Positions 36,040 to 48,505 of a stretch of 64,000 nucleotides of DNA are shown in pieces; positions within the stretch are counted from its first letter, which is position 1; each line of letters opens with the position of its first letter. The stretch covers positions 7,626,001 through 7,690,000 of the forward strand of contig NC_088798.1 of NCBI RefSeq assembly GCF_011386835.1, written 5' to 3'. Below the pieces are notes generated by a model. It saw only the letters and a list, made by a program, of their open reading frames with translations. It was not told where the DNA came from and made no database searches. Position numbers and translations under genes: made by a program. The stretch comes from Chrysemys picta bellii (Eukaryota > Chordata > Testudines > Emydidae).

Positions 36040-36850
36040 AAAGGAGACATGAATTTTAGCGTGGGAAAAGGAGACAAGGTAGAGTTAAACAGGAAGTATG
36101 GCAGAACATAGTGATGAGGCTGGGTTGGGGGTAGAGATGAGGGAAAGTATAAAAGCAGAGTGGAGCTATGGAGAGCTTTGACAACATGTGGATCTTAGCA
36201 GATACATTTTGGATGCACTAAAAGAGGAAGAGAAGAGGGGAAGGCCAATGAGGAAGAGGTTACAGTAACCTAGGGAGGAAATTACTAGAGCATGGACTAT
36301 CACCTTGGCAGTGGGTGTGAAAAGAGGAGACTAATTTTGGAAGTATTGTAAAAAAGGAAATGACAAGTTTTGGCAATGGTTTGGCCATGATGGAAGAATC
36401 AAAGACTAATCAAAAATGACACTAGGAATGAGAGCCTGTAATACAGGAAAAATGGTGGTGGCATGAGACAACGGGGCGAGGGGAACAGCCAAGAATGGGT
36501 TCACTATCGTGAATCATAGGTAGCCGCAAGATGCAGAATTGGAAGTAACAATAAGAAGCAGAGAAGTAGATTTATGGATAACTACTACTGTAAAGATAGT
36601 TATGGATGAGATGACCCAGAGAGAGTGGGAGGACAGAGCCAAGGATGGAGTCCCAGGAACTCGGACGAAGAGGGAGAGGAGGAGAAGATAGAGCCATAGA
36701 CTATAGAGCTAGTTAGAAAGGAAGGAGAAAAACCAAGACACAGTACATTGAATTGGAAGACCAGGGACAAGGAGGCGTTATCAGTCCTTTCAAAGGTGAA
36801 GAGAGAGCTAAAGCCATTAGATCTTGCCAAGATATTATCATGGGTTTCTT
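36040..36850 (-). pseudogene. L2-clade LINE reverse transcriptase remnant
   Basis: The minus strand follows an L2-like RT C-terminal half in order. GGCTCTGTCCTCCCACTCTC corresponds to the GVPQGSVLGP region (about 36,640). Next comes a decayed YADDTQ region (about 36,560-36,590), then GTGTCATTTTTGATTAGTCT (about 36,420), then VISSLGYCNLFLIGLPLF (about 36,245-36,300), the SRLDYCN-type box. Stops and indels are frequent. L2 is an old amniote LINE, so this is probably the most ancient autonomous element in the window. Confidence 0.6.
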
Positions 36851-37654
36851 TTGCAAGAGTGATTTTGCCACTTGACTCTACAGAAAGCTAGTCACAAGGT
36901 GTCAAAGAGAGTTGGTAGGAAGGAATTGTCCATATGATCAAGAGAGGAGGGAAAGTATAATACAATAGTTGGGATTCAGTAAGATTTTCATGATGGGAGA
37001 AAAACAAGGGAATGTTTAATATTAAGAGAACGTAGAGGATAAAGATGAGGGAAGGAAGGAGGCTTGGTCTCATGACCAGTGACAAAAAAGTGTGACAGCA
37101 CCAACATCTCAAATCAACCTTTGAACAAAACTGATCTATCCATACTCGCAGTGAAACCTGAGTACAGGTATAATTGCTATTTGTGCCGGAGTGCTGAAGA
37201 TGTAGGAGTTTGTATTTGTGAAGTTCTCAGTAAAGAATGGTTTAAGATACTCAGTGCTGCAGTAAGCTGGTATGGGATATAACATGCTTTGCTCACCCTC
37301 AGCTATGTTGCATGCACAGGTGGAGCGACAAGAGAAGTCTGTGCTTTGGAGATAAGAGATCTCGCGAAGGGAAATTTCTCTAACAGTATTCACCCCATAC
37401 AATGGTAGAGCTTCAAGAGGGGAATTATCAGACTAAATGGAACATCACAAAAGCATTTAACAGATTGTCATACTGTTTAACTTGTCAACAGAGCACAAAG
37501 GACATAGATGAACTTGAGCAACTTGAAACTTCAGGAAATAGGTTCAGACTAAAGAGATTTCTGGCTACATAGATTTGAGGTTTTTTAAGCACAATTCTAC
37601 TCTGAAGAGTGTTATGAAAAAAAGAAGAAGAGATGCCTTCTTGTCTTTGGATAG

Positions 37655-37775
37655 GGTAGCACAACAAGTCAGGAGACCAGTTTCTATTCCCAGCTGTGCC
37701 ACTGACCTACTGGGTGACCTTGACAAGTCACTTCACCGTTCTGCACCTCAGTTTCCCCATCTCTAACACTAGCTC
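37655..37775 (+). repeat. MIR SINE fragment
   Basis: It reads gtttctattcccagctgtgc, cactgacctactgggtgacc, then aagtcacttcaccgttctgc and cctcagtttccccatctcta. This is the MIR core in order (GGGTTC..TCCCGGCTCTGCCACT, TGTGTGACCTTGG.CAAGT, CCTCAGTTTCC.CATCT). Confidence 0.75.
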
Positions 37776-38737
37776 TCTTTCATAAACCCTTTAAGTTCCA
37801 TGGATGAAAACATTTAAGTATTATCACTACTGTGTAGATCTGCTCCAATTTGAGTTTTACTAGTGTTTTTACTCTCATTACCTCTGACTAGCCAATACAG
37901 CTATAGGAGAGTGACTTGGATTCCAGTCTCGCTTACAGATCAGCAGCACTGTTAATTGCATTTCAACTACAGAATTATTGTTGGGGGACCATGAGGCAGA
38001 ATGAACACATACCGACTTTCAGATTCCAGGTTGAGTTAGGCAATTATAATAAAATCTTTTTACTTGTAAATTGATTTGACCTGGAGTCACCAAGACACAA
38101 AAACGGAATCTCATTATGCCAATTTTACAAAATCACTTTCAGAGCAGAATTGCTTTTATGGCTGTAGAAGCTTAACTTTTAAAAAAATCTTGGCCTATGT
38201 TTCTAGGACTCCGACACACTAGAATATGGGTTCACTTATCTGACTACAAATGCCCTTAAGTTCTAACTGAGAGAAGAATGAAATTCACTGATCTAGGGCA
38301 TAAACTTCTTATTTACGTAGAGAACACTCTCTTCCTCCACCATTCAGAGAAGGTCAGGTAATGAAGAAAAAATTACATGCATCTGAGGAATAAAGATACC
38401 TGTACAAAACAGCTGAATACAGTATCCCCGGCTGGGTGACGTTCAGGCACCTGGGAATTAAGCTTTCTGAAGTCACATAACACATTTCTCTTAAGTTTAT
38501 TTTAAATTGGAGCAGGAGAGAGAAATGTAAAGATTAACACAATGTCAGTATCCCTTGACGCTCTGTGAGGGAGTTACCCACACCCCGTCCATAAAGGCTG
38601 CATAGTGCCTGCCATACTGTCCATGACTTACACAGACAATAAACCTTTTATTACACAAAACCTATAGGAGGCACAATTTTTTTCCTAAAATATTTTGTGG
38701 CAAATAATGTTTTTTAGCTTGTGAACATAAAACTTAC

Positions 38738-38837
38738 AAATGTTAGCCTTTGCCTAGCACTGTGTGTCCTTAAAATGTTTTTCACTCGTTTATGGATCTC
38801 TTCTCCATTTGCTGGTGTAGACCAACCAGAGTTAAAT
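38738..38837 (-). CDS. SPATA6: SPATA6 coding exon (100 nt)
   Basis: The exon's first base finishes an Arg codon, then FNSGWSTPANGEEIHKRVKN and ILRTHSARQRLTF follow. Human reads FHSDWCSPSNCDEIHDRVKN at the same place. The acceptor is minus ccctctcttatag (AG at 38,838-38,839); the donor is ACATTT/gtaagt (GT at 38,736-38,737). It ends on a codon boundary, matching the phase-0 start of the next exon. The charged EIHKRVKN core is predicted helical. A hAT element lies about 160 bp upstream of its acceptor. Confidence 0.93.
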
Positions 38838-39006
38838 CTATAAGAGAGAGGGGGAAATAGAAGAAATATTCTTAGTTTAAAGAGGGCCAACACTTTTTGC
38901 TGTGAAGTTTTTTTTAAATTAAGAAACACAAATTATTACTTTCTGTTTGGAATGTATAGAAGGTTAAAGTTCAATCCTCTCTTTCTCCTCTGGGATAGAG
39001 CTAAAG

Positions 39007-39334
39007 CAGTGATACTCAGACCTTGGTGGTATTCAGGAGCCAAATTAACAATTAACATTACCCAAAAGAGCCACAGTAGTGTGAATTTATTGTTTCATTT
39101 ACTATATATTCATATTTAAGCAGTACAACAGGGGAAATACTTATATATATATATATATATATATATTAGTATTCTCACAAAAAAATGACCAAGTATTATT
39201 ATTTTATCAACTACAATTGGTTAATAACATAGTAAAAGCATCCTGATTGGTTAATAACTTAGATTGGTTAATAATTAAATCACACAGCATTTTAATATCG
39301 TGTGCAGCAATGAACCTCAGTATGAGTATCACTG
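39007..39334. mobile_element. hAT MITE with perfect 8-bp target duplication
   Basis: The termini CAGTGATACTCA and TGAGTATCACTG are perfect 12-bp inverted repeats. AGCTAAAG is duplicated exactly at 38,999-39,006 and 39,335-39,342. The interior holds a TA microsatellite (39,142-39,166) and three copies of ATTGGTTAATAA (39,216-39,275). AT-rich and non-coding, 328 bp. Confidence 0.92.
39142..39166. repeat. (TA)n microsatellite
   Basis: About 12 TA units inside the hAT MITE; likely to vary in length between individuals. Confidence 0.9.
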
Positions 39335-40289
39335 AGCTAAAGAAACCTTTCGAAGGTGTGCATTGGGAAAAGATAGCCACAATTTCAATGATGTGCAAGC
39401 GTTGTCCATATTATCTGTATGTAACTGTAAAGTTTGTGGGTCATATCTGTACTATTGCTATGGTATAGAAAAGCTAAACAATCATTTCATCCCCAGCAAT
39501 GAAGTCCCATTTTCTCTTCTTACATGAAGAATTAGATTCATTAAATTCCCTCCACCAAAATGAATCAACAGAACAAACCCCAAACCACCAAAAAATCCCT
39601 GAAAGTCACAAAACAGTTTTATGAAACTGCAAATTCAGTTTCCATCTTACAAGACGTAGCAAAGTTTTAAGTCTTAATTTTTTTTTAAAAGACGCCCATA
39701 TCAAAGAAGAAACTCCATCTGTTAATGCAAAACAAACGGATGGATTTTATTCTTTCATGACATGCACCCTGTTTATTTCATTTTACTTGAAAAAGTAATT
39801 TAAAAAGATTTCAGTTTTACCTTTCCCCATGCATTTAACTTTTCAGAATAGGAGTTAATCTTAAATAGTTATTTTTCTCCACTAAGATTTTTGGGATCAG
39901 CTCTTTTTACACACGTTCTTCATTGCTGACCTACACTTTTGCTGTCTGTCTCACACACCCCTCGCCAAACTCTTTACTATGTTAGAATATTATTATTCAG
40001 GTTGCAAAGTCCAGCACTCAGAAGTTAGGAGATGCCAGAATTAAGGTTCCCTGTGCAACCTTAATTCAGCCCCCTTACATCTACGCATTACGATACAGTC
40101 TTTCATTAGATGATCAAGTACAATTTTTTCCCACAAGACCTCTGCATCAATCAGTGCAGTGGATTTCTTCTGAAGATAAAACAGGGCTGTGTAGTGAAGG
40201 AGGCTGTTATCTGTACAACGCCTGTCTCATTTGTTGCAGAATTTGGAAGGCATGTAGTGAATGAGGCCAAGGACCGCAGGAAGAGAAAG

Positions 40290-40400
40290 GCTGGTCTTCT
40301 GGTTAAGGAGTTGAATGCTGCCTGGAGGATGGGTTTCTATTCCTCCTGCTGCCACAGTGTTCCTATGTGATGCTGAGGAAGTCACTAACAGTATGTGATC
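40290..40400 (+). repeat. MIR-like SINE fragment
   Basis: It reads gggtttctattcctcctgct, gccacagtgttcctatgtga, then tgaggaagtcacta. This parallels the MIR-type core (GGTTC.ATTCC..CTCTGCCAC...TGTGTGAC...AAGTCACT) but is more decayed than the copy at 37,655. Confidence 0.5.
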
Positions 40401-42102
40401 ATGCAATTAAAGACTATGACAATGCATATGCACAAGGGAGACGAATTAAGGTTGCACAGAGAATTTTAATTCTGCCATTACATAACTTTAGAGTGTTTGA
40501 CTTTGCAACCTTAAAAATGTTCTTTTAACAGTTTTTCTGTGTGTAATTTCCTCGATTTTTAAAATAGCCAACTGAAAAAACAGGATTTCTACCATGTTGC
40601 ATCATATTAGCAGGGATGGAACCTTTAGATCCACTACACAGTCCTCTGCTACTTGAGCTAATGGAGTAACTGATAGCAATAGTAGGTTGTCAACCTCTGT
40701 GAGGACCAGCAGTAGAGTGGTATGGGACCTTTGCCAGCAGGTTTCACAGATCTCTCCCCCCAAGCCCTGTCACCTTGCCCAGCTAGTTCCACTTCCCCCT
40801 TTCCAGCTCCACACCTGACGTCTCTCTCTGCTCCCCACACAGCTCCCAGTCTCTCCTCTCAGGCTCCTCATCCCATCAGTCACCCCCACGCCTCCTCCCC
40901 CATTACTTTCCCCAGTATCCACCTACACTGGTTCCTAGCTCCAGTCTCTTTGTCCAGCAAGTCCCAGTTTAAGAAGTCTCTACTGAACATGTGTGAACTG
41001 CAATTTTTCAATGGCTTACAATTTGGCCAAATTTGGGGCGATTTTAATGTGGACAACACAGGGCCATACTCTGAGAAATTTCAAGTCCCTGCTCAAAAGC
41101 ACGGAGATGCTAGCGCTGTTTAAAGGAAAGAGAACTCAAATTCTTAAACATGGACAAAATGTACCTTTCACTAGCCTCTTTCTCGGAACTCAGGGAATCG
41201 TTTTGGCTGAAATTTTCAAAACCAAAATCAGCCCGAGGCAGACACCCAGCATGGAAAATTTCAGCCCAAACAGTTGAAGTCTGGTAAAGTTATAAACTAC
41301 TGAAAATAGGGTCTTATGGGACATGTTGGGCAATCTTAATAATAGGCCGGGCTACCACCCCAGCCTATAATTATTATTGATTGCTTAGGCACAGTTGCTA
41401 GGTAAAAGGTGGGGGGGGAGGAAGAGACTGTTTTTTTGCTGACCAAGAGTTTGCAAAGAAGGAAGGCTAAACTGATGATGATTAAATATGTTTATAAAAA
41501 AACCCAAAGGTATTGCCAGGGCAGGTGGAGCTTGTCACCCTTGGTAGGCAGCTCAACTAGGAGAAGGGAAACTCCAATTTCAAACCAAAAGGTCGCAGGT
41601 TTGGATAGCTGACCTATAAAGCTCACCCAGCAGACATGCTCATGTGAACTGACGTCTATGTCAAGTACCCCAGAGAGCTAAGATGTTCCCTGCAAGCTAT
41701 GTACAGCAGCCTTGTTTGACTACTGTAACTAGGAAAAGGCCGCTAAAAGAAGTTAAAGAAGCAAGTGAATACGCAGACATGCAAGTTGGAATGTAGAACA
41801 TTCTCTGGAGGAAGTCTGGAACTATGCGAGGTCTGAAAATGAGACGAATAGTAAACATGACATGTATACAAAAGATCATAGGGAAAGTTGTAGAGCCAAG
41901 ATGCTGGTGGAGGGTTACAAAATCTATTACTCGGGGAATTAAACTTCCTAAAATAGTGTTGTAAATTGTTCCAGATGAAACCATGCACAGGCATATGATG
42001 GAGATTACCAGAAGGTTGGACTGACTAATGGATGTTAAATTGTGTTGGGAAGATGTCACTATCCGTATAATAAGTTGACGTGCACCACAGTTAGGAGAGT
42101 TC

Positions 42103-42275
42103 TCATAGACTTTAAGGTCAGAAGGGACCATTATGATCATCTAGTCTCACCTCCCGCACAACGCAGGCCACAGAATCTCACCCACCCACCCACGCCTGTA
42201 ACAAACCACTAACCTATGCCTGAGTTATTGAAGTCCTCAAATCGTGGTTTAAAGACCTCAAGATGCAGAGAATCC
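42103..42275 (-). mobile_element. CR1 insertion in the RTE endonuclease region
   Basis: Minus-strand CR1 3' end: tcatagactttaaggtcaga, ccattatgatcatctagtct, then a cacccacccacc stretch and gagttattgaagtcctcaaa. Endonuclease sequence of the host LINE lies on both sides (YSG... before, EKFFDEL after). Confidence 0.75.
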
Positions 42276-44188
42276 TGAGAGGATCAAAAGAGAAGTTTTT
42301 CGATGAGTTGCTGTGCCTTATTGGAAACATACCATCCAATGAGAAGACATTTATTGGAACAGATCTAAAATGCACAGATTTGAACTGACAAGGCTGGATA
42401 TGAAGCAGGCCATAAGGCACTGGAACCATAAACACATTTTCCATGAGGGGGGAAAGGTTCTACAGACTTGTCTGGCATTGGAATTGGTGACTGCACTTGC
42501 AGAAAAGGGAAAGCCATCTCATAACTTGTGCCAGTGGAGGACAAGTCCCAAATTGATTTCTTAGATAGATCACAAATAATTAATTGTAAGGTAATACCCA
42601 GAGAGCGCACTGTGAGACAGCACAGACTTCTCCTTATGGACTCCAGGATGCAGAAACGTCTGAGCCCCTGGGCACCAGCGAGGCCTAAGTGATGGCAACT
42701 TAAAGATGGGAATGAGAAAACCTTCAAACAAAGAGTAATGCATAGACTTCCTGACTACACACAGGGATGGGTAGAGGACAACTGATTCAAATGAAAGTAA
42801 ACTGTTAGAAATGGCACATGAAGTCCTAGAAATGATGTAACCAACGCCAAAAAGGATATGAAGGGAGATTTGGGTGGTGGACTCCTCAAGTTAAAGCAAC
42901 TGTTGGGGATGAAAAATAGTAACCTTCAAAAAAAAAGCTGGTCAGTGGCTTGAGGAGAGATAACATGGCATACATGGAGGCAAAAAAGCAGCCAAAACAA
43001 GTGTTGTGGGGGCTAAAAGTGTGGCCCATGATGTGTTATATAACCGACTAGGAGGACATGAGGGAGAGAAGACCATCAAAAGACTTGCCAAGGCAAGAGA
43101 GAAAATGTTGAGAGACGTGAACAAGTTTGCTTACACTAGAAATGAATAAGGAATATTGCAAATAAACAGAGAATTAATTAGCAAAGTTTGGAGTGATTAC
43201 TGTGAAAGAGTGATGAATGAGGAGAACCCAAAGGAGGAAATAAGAACATGTAAGCTGAACTGAGGCCTGATGGATTGCATACAGAAGGAAGAGGCTACAG
43301 AGGCACTTAAGAAAATGAAAAAGGGGAAGTACTTGGGCCAGATGAAGTACTAGTGAGTGAAATGAAATCACTGGGAATGGAAAGTATTAAGTATCTTATA
43401 CGTTTGTTTAATTATATTCTTAAGAAAGGGAAAATGCTGGATGAATGGCATGAAAGCTTTGTGGTGCCTATTTTTAAACATAAAGGAGATATTCCATTGT
43501 GTGCTAATTAGCAACCAATTAAGCAGATATCACCTGCTGGGAAAGTATGGAAGAAGATTATTGAAAAGTATTTATGTGGAATGGTTGAAATTTGGAAGGA
43601 TCAGGCTGGATTCATGCCAGGGAGGAGCACGATTGATGCCATATGTGCACGATGAATCCCCACGGAGAAGTTCAGAGAAAAAAGATGGCAGTTGAGTCTG
43701 GTCTTGGCGTATAATTATGTACCATAAGAAATAGTTCGGTACAGTGTGTAACAGAAGGGTTTCCCAGAAGGATACCCCATCATATCCAGGATATGTATGA
43801 CAGAGTGACTACCATAGACAAATTGAATGGGGCCGCAGTAGAGATTTTCCAGTAAATGTTGGCCTATGTCACAGGTCAGTTTTGAGCCCCTTTATGTTTG
43901 TGGTTGTCATGGATGTGCTAAGTGAGAATAGATGAAGGGAGGTGCCTTGGAATCTGCTGTTTGCTGATGACTTAGTAATATATGTGAAAGATTGAGAGAC
44001 TCTGCAAGCCAACTTTGAACAATGGCAACATAGTTTTGAGTGGTCGGACTTCAAGTGAATGTTGGTAAGATCAAGGCTAGGATAATTGAAGGAGGAGGAC
44101 TCACCAGAAAAGATGATATATGCAGAGAGCTTAGAAGAGTGAAAGTGATTAAATATCTAGGATCAATGGCTCATGATAACACAAAAAA

Positions 44189-44580
44189 CAGGGGTCACCC
44201 CATGAAATTAATAGGCAGCAGCTTTAAAACAAACAAAAGGAAGTAATTCTTCACACAATGCAGAGTCAACCTGGAGAACTCGTTGCCAGTGGATGTTGTG
44301 AAGGCTAAAACTATAACAGGGTTCAAAAAAGAATTAGATCAGTTCCCGGAGGATAGGTCCATCAATGGCTATTAGCCAAGATGGTCAGGGAGGCAACCTC
44401 ATGCTCTGGGTGTCCCTAGCCTCTGACTGCCAAATGCTAGGAGTGGAAAACGGGATGGAACACTCTATGACTGCCTGTTCTGTTAATTCCCTCTAAAGCA
44501 CCTGGCACTGGTCACTGTTGGAAGACAGGATAGTGGACTAGACGGATTATTGGTCTGACCCAGTATGGTCGTTTTTAGGA
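44189..44580 (+). mobile_element. CR1 insertion in the RTE RT region
   Basis: Plus-strand CR1 3' end: gtaattcttcacacaatgca, gaggataggtccatcaatgg, tgactgcctgttctgttaat, ggtctgacccagtatggtcg. The host LINE breaks off after YLGSMAHDN and resumes near 44,581. Confidence 0.85.
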
Positions 44581-44808
44581 TGAGGATTCCCCCCAAGTAA
44601 TGCCTGGCACTACTCTAAAGCTCTGTGGTGGAGGTGGCAGCAGCTGACCTCAATAATGTTAAAAGGCAGAGTATCTAAAACTGTAATTCGATCCATCTTA
44701 ACATATGGAACAGAGAGTTGGCCAGCCACAATAAAGGAAATCAGTATGCTCTCCACCATAGAAATTAAGTCACTGAGATGGTCAAAGACAGAACAAGAAG
44801 CTATGGTC

Positions 44809-45060
44809 TCAAGTTACAGTGGAGGAGGCCTAGGTTGGATATTAGGAAAATCTATTTCACAAGGAGGGTGGTGAAGCACTGGAATGGGTTACCAAGTGGA
44901 ATCTCCATCCTTAGAGGCTTTTAAGGCCTGGCTTGACAAAGCTTTGGCTGGGATGATTTAGTTGGTGTTGGTCCTGCTTTGAACAGAGGATTGGACTAGA
45001 TGACCTCCTGAGGTCTCTTCCAACCCTAATAGTCTATGATTCTATGAAATGGTTGGACAT
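44809..45060 (+). mobile_element. second CR1 insertion, different subfamily
   Basis: Plus-strand CR1: ggaggcctaggttggatatt, ggtggtgaagcactggaatg, ggattggactagatgacctc, tgattctatgaaatgg. The 3' end repeats ATTCTATGA, the CR1 tail. It differs clearly from the copy 230 bp upstream, so the two were separate events. Confidence 0.85.
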
Positions 45061-45539
45061 TCTATGATAGGAAACAAAATGAGGTTGTAAGGGGCCTAAT
45101 GTGGGTTTCTCCAAGTGAATACAAGTTGAGGGACGCTGGTCTACATTGGTATGGGCATATCAAGCAGAGATCAGACAGCTACATCAGTAGGATGGCTCTT
45201 TCATGGTTGTGCACAGAAGATGACCCAGGGGAAAGACTAAAGGCACTGCACACTGGCCTTTCTAAGGTCTATTGATATCTGGTCAATCTGCACAACAGCC
45301 TCGTGTACGATCATGAGTTCTGGAAGAAGACTCAAAGTCATCGACCCCCAAAAGGGAAGTGGCAAGAAAGATGACAATGATAACCCAAAGGTTTCGATGT
45401 GATCTAAACTCTCATGCTTCAGAGAATAACCAACCTCTAACTCCAGATATGGGCAGGTTATTCCATACGTGTTCTACTTCAAGATTCCTGTTCTTTCCTC
45501 CATTTTTCTGTATCCATTTTACCTGTTCTAAATTATTCA

Positions 45540-45850
45540 TTATTTGGTATGCCTCCATGTCTTCCCTGTAAACAGTCCCAATCTTTTCAACCTATCCTCC
45601 TACAGAATATTTCCATGCATCTAATCATTTGTCATCCATTTTTGACCCCCTCCTGTTTCTACTGTCTTCCTTTGGAGAGAGAATGCGTAGAACTGACACA
45701 GTCATCCAGGTGAGGGTTATCACTGATTTATATATCAGCATATTTTCAGATTCCTTATATAGTTTAAGATTTTGTTTGCTGTTTAACCATCACTGAGCAG
45801 ATTTTTTTCCATTAAGCCAGACATAATGTCTTTTTCTGGAATGGTTACAG
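45540..45850 (-). mobile_element. CR1 LINE fragment
   Basis: The minus-strand CR1 form includes acagtcccaatcttttcaac, tccatgcatctaatcatttg, agtcatccaggtgagggtta and atttatatatcagcatattt, in the order seen in CR1 3' halves. It lies 150 bp past the end of the RTE element. Strongly decayed; limits approximate. Confidence 0.6.
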
Positions 45851-48239
45851 TTAATTTAAAACCTAGCAGTGTGGATGAACAGTTCAAATTATTCTTTTCT
45901 TCTCGAGGTAGAACCTAAAACCAAACCAAATCTTGTCAGAGGAACAGATTTTAAGTAACCATTCTTAGAAAAAGGCAGAGTGGTCTGTTGACTTTTCTTA
46001 ATTGATCTGACATCAGAGAAATTATGGGTGAGAGGGCTGGATTCTGCATTTTCGTCATGTAACTGAACTAGGTCTGAACATTACAAGGAATACATTATAG
46101 TATTATCCAATAAATTGCTAGAAACCTGCAGCTCTGCTGAAATGCTCTGACAGAGAATGAACTAGAGCAGGTTAGAATGAAATAACGACACCCCCCCCCC
46201 CCACCAAAAAAAAAGAAGAGCAGGATTAGTAATGTGATCTTCTAACTTCTGGTCACTAATTTCAAACCCTAGCACTGGGTAAATTGCTGCTGAACTTGTG
46301 CATGTAAAAAAATGTAGATTTGCAAGCAATTCAAGTGTGCCAGTTCCTGTTTCCACAAATGAAACATAGTCCATGAGAGCATGGCACTTTGTCTCATGTA
46401 TACAGCAATTTCAATTTGTCAGATTTGCTTGTGTTGTTTAATACTGGAAAGAGAGGTCAGACATGTTGCTGTAGTTTACAGTATTTGCTTTTTTGAAACA
46501 GGAAATAAAGCGGCTAAAGTTTGTTTGGAGGATTTCAAAGCACTGTTACTGATCTTATGTTTATAAATATCCATTGGGGTCAGATGCTCTATCTTGGAAA
46601 ATATAAAACCATATTTGCTATTTTAGTCACTCATATGAGATGTATCCATGTACCACAGCAGAAGACAAAGTATTTAGTGCAAAACCTATATGCATTTCTT
46701 CAGTGGCATTACTGAACAATCCACTAGTCTGCACTGTGGTATAAGAAATGTTTGTTGATCACATCAGCCCTGAACTTAATTTACAAAAATCAAAACCTTA
46801 AGTATGATTAAAAACAGTATCAGCTCCTTTTTAATTAGTTTTGCCAGTATCTTTACTGTCTAAATTTAGTAATAACTATAAAGCCTAATCCACATTTTAA
46901 GTCAATGTTAATATTTACACCAATCAAAAGTCATCCGAAAATAAAATGATGCCAGAAAATGTAACACCCATAATCTAAATTGAAACCATCTAATGATGTG
47001 ATAACTCCTATTGGAGATATTTTATAAAATGGCTTTCAGAGCACAGCTTCTTAAATTATAAATAAAGGAATTTCAGTTGCCCAAAACCACTAATAATGCA
47101 TTTTAAAAACCACTAGCTACTTATTTATGTGATTAAGGTGTCAGTATTCTATTGCAATGTTGGAGGAAGTCATTTCATTTCAATGGCTGTTTGCCCTGAT
47201 AAACTTCTATAGCTGTATTCTGTCATACTTCCGATTTTCCTTGGGCCTTGCAAACATTCTGCAGTTACATCAGTTTAAATTGTTTATTGATTCCAATAGA
47301 TTGTATAAACACTTTGGAAGTATAGCTCAGTGACCTAGAAAACGCCAGATCAGAGAAGTTCTCATCATTCATTTCAAAGATGCTATGTCAAGTACGATCT
47401 AAGGTACAAAACTATTTTCCCTTGGAATGTGACTAAAGACATTTATTTTCTTTTATGAGGTAAGGATTTTTTTTTCAAGTCATGCAAACAGACAACATTT
47501 ACCTTAGTGCATTAAGTCTGGATGTTATAATACAGATGAATACAATTCTCAGACATCCACTAGGATGGAACAGACTATTAGAAATTCAAATAGATGTGTA
47601 TACTATTTAAACACCAGCTTACAACTCTCAACTTGTATAAAAAATAGGTATTTTCAAATGTCAGACAGTCCAAACCTTCATTTGCACATAGCAAGAAACC
47701 CTACGCCATCTTGGATAGCAGAGTTAATGCAAAAGCTTACTGCAGAACATTTGAATCAGGTATAATTCCTTCCCCACCAGCAAACCTTCCAACTGTGTGG
47801 GTAAATGTGCGCAGGTGGCCTCCATGAAGAATTTATCAACTTCAAAGCAGAAACGTCATGCTGAGAAGAAACTACATAGAAGGACAAACTATCACAGGAC
47901 AGAAATCAATAACGTACTGTAGTAGCAGATTCACAATTGGAGAGCTCTATTGCAAGACAGAAAAAGGAAAAAAAAAAAGAAATAACTCCTTAGCTAAATA
48001 TAATCAGACACGCAGCTAAAAGAATCTTTGAGAAACTACCCATGTAACATGAGAGATCATCCAGAAAAACCAAATGGCTAGAACTTGGATACTTTGTATC
48101 TCTGCAGTACTCATGGTAACCAGAAGAAGTAACTTTATTCCCAGTTAAAGGATAGGAAGTGGCTACTTACCAAAAACAACCTGTTCTCGGCATATATTAC
48201 CAACACAGAGAGATGCTGTAAGGATTGGTCTTACTGGCA

Positions 48240-48505
48240 TAATTATGTCAGGAAGAGGTGTGATTTTTTTTTTTGCTGACCTGATTATGGCAGTAAAAGC
48301 CCACCTGTAGATATAGCTATACCAGTAAAAGCTATATGGTTTATAGTATATAGCTTAGTTCAGTTTCCAATCACAAGAAACTATACTGGTATAAGCACCT
48401 TTATACTGATATCGCTGCTTCCAGACTATGTCGCTTTTGCTGCTTTAAGTGTGAAGGAATAGCTACAACAACCACATTTTTTTGAAGTGTAGACAAGTAC
48501 TAAGA
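48240..48505. mobile_element. decayed Harbinger-like MITE
   Basis: It includes ggtgtgattttttttttttgc-like wording at the left, tatactggtataagcacctt in the interior and gaagtgtagacaagtac at the right. The AGTGTAGACA end matches the element at 55,226-55,517. The left terminal repeat was not resolved. Confidence 0.5.

Larger units (their letters stand above)
30698..38737 (-). other. SPATA6: SPATA6 intron (8.0 kb)
   Basis: It contains a 125-bp hAT MITE (31,114-31,238), a solo LTR (31,407-32,700), a tRNA-related inverted repeat (33,240-33,495), the foldback repeat (35,490-35,700), a TIR element (35,844-35,995), an L2 LINE remnant (about 36,040-36,850) and a MIR (37,655-37,775). Bases 33,500-35,480 and 37,780-38,737 show no recognised feature. 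A 136-codon plus-strand frame at 34,363-34,773 has no known domain. Confidence 0.7.
41780..45390 (+). pseudogene. degenerate RTE-type LINE, nearly full length
   Basis: Plus-strand reading gives a complete but frameshifted RTE order. Endonuclease: SWNVE (41,787), RAKMLVEGYKIYYSG (about 41,890), EKFFDELLCLIGNIPSNEKT (about 42,290), and HLITCASGG near 42,520. Linker: RQHRLLLMDSRMQK (about 42,620), LYNRLGGHEGEKTIKRLAKA (about 43,040), WSDYCERVMNEENPKE (about 43,190). RT: MKKGKYLGQ, RLFNYILKKGKMLDEWHESF (43,410-43,455), FMPGRSTI, and FADDLVIYVK with the ADD box at 43,963-43,971. C-terminal: LTYGTESWPATIKE (about 44,700) and LHWYGHIKQRSDSYISRM (about 45,140). The copy ends near a gacaatgataa stretch. 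Three CR1 pieces interrupt it. It is called RTE clade from the endonuclease-linker-RT order; it has no intact frame. Confidence 0.8.

Noticed and set aside
41697..42140. 147-codon minus frame
   Set aside because: Antisense to the RTE endonuclease remnant, which reads on the plus strand.
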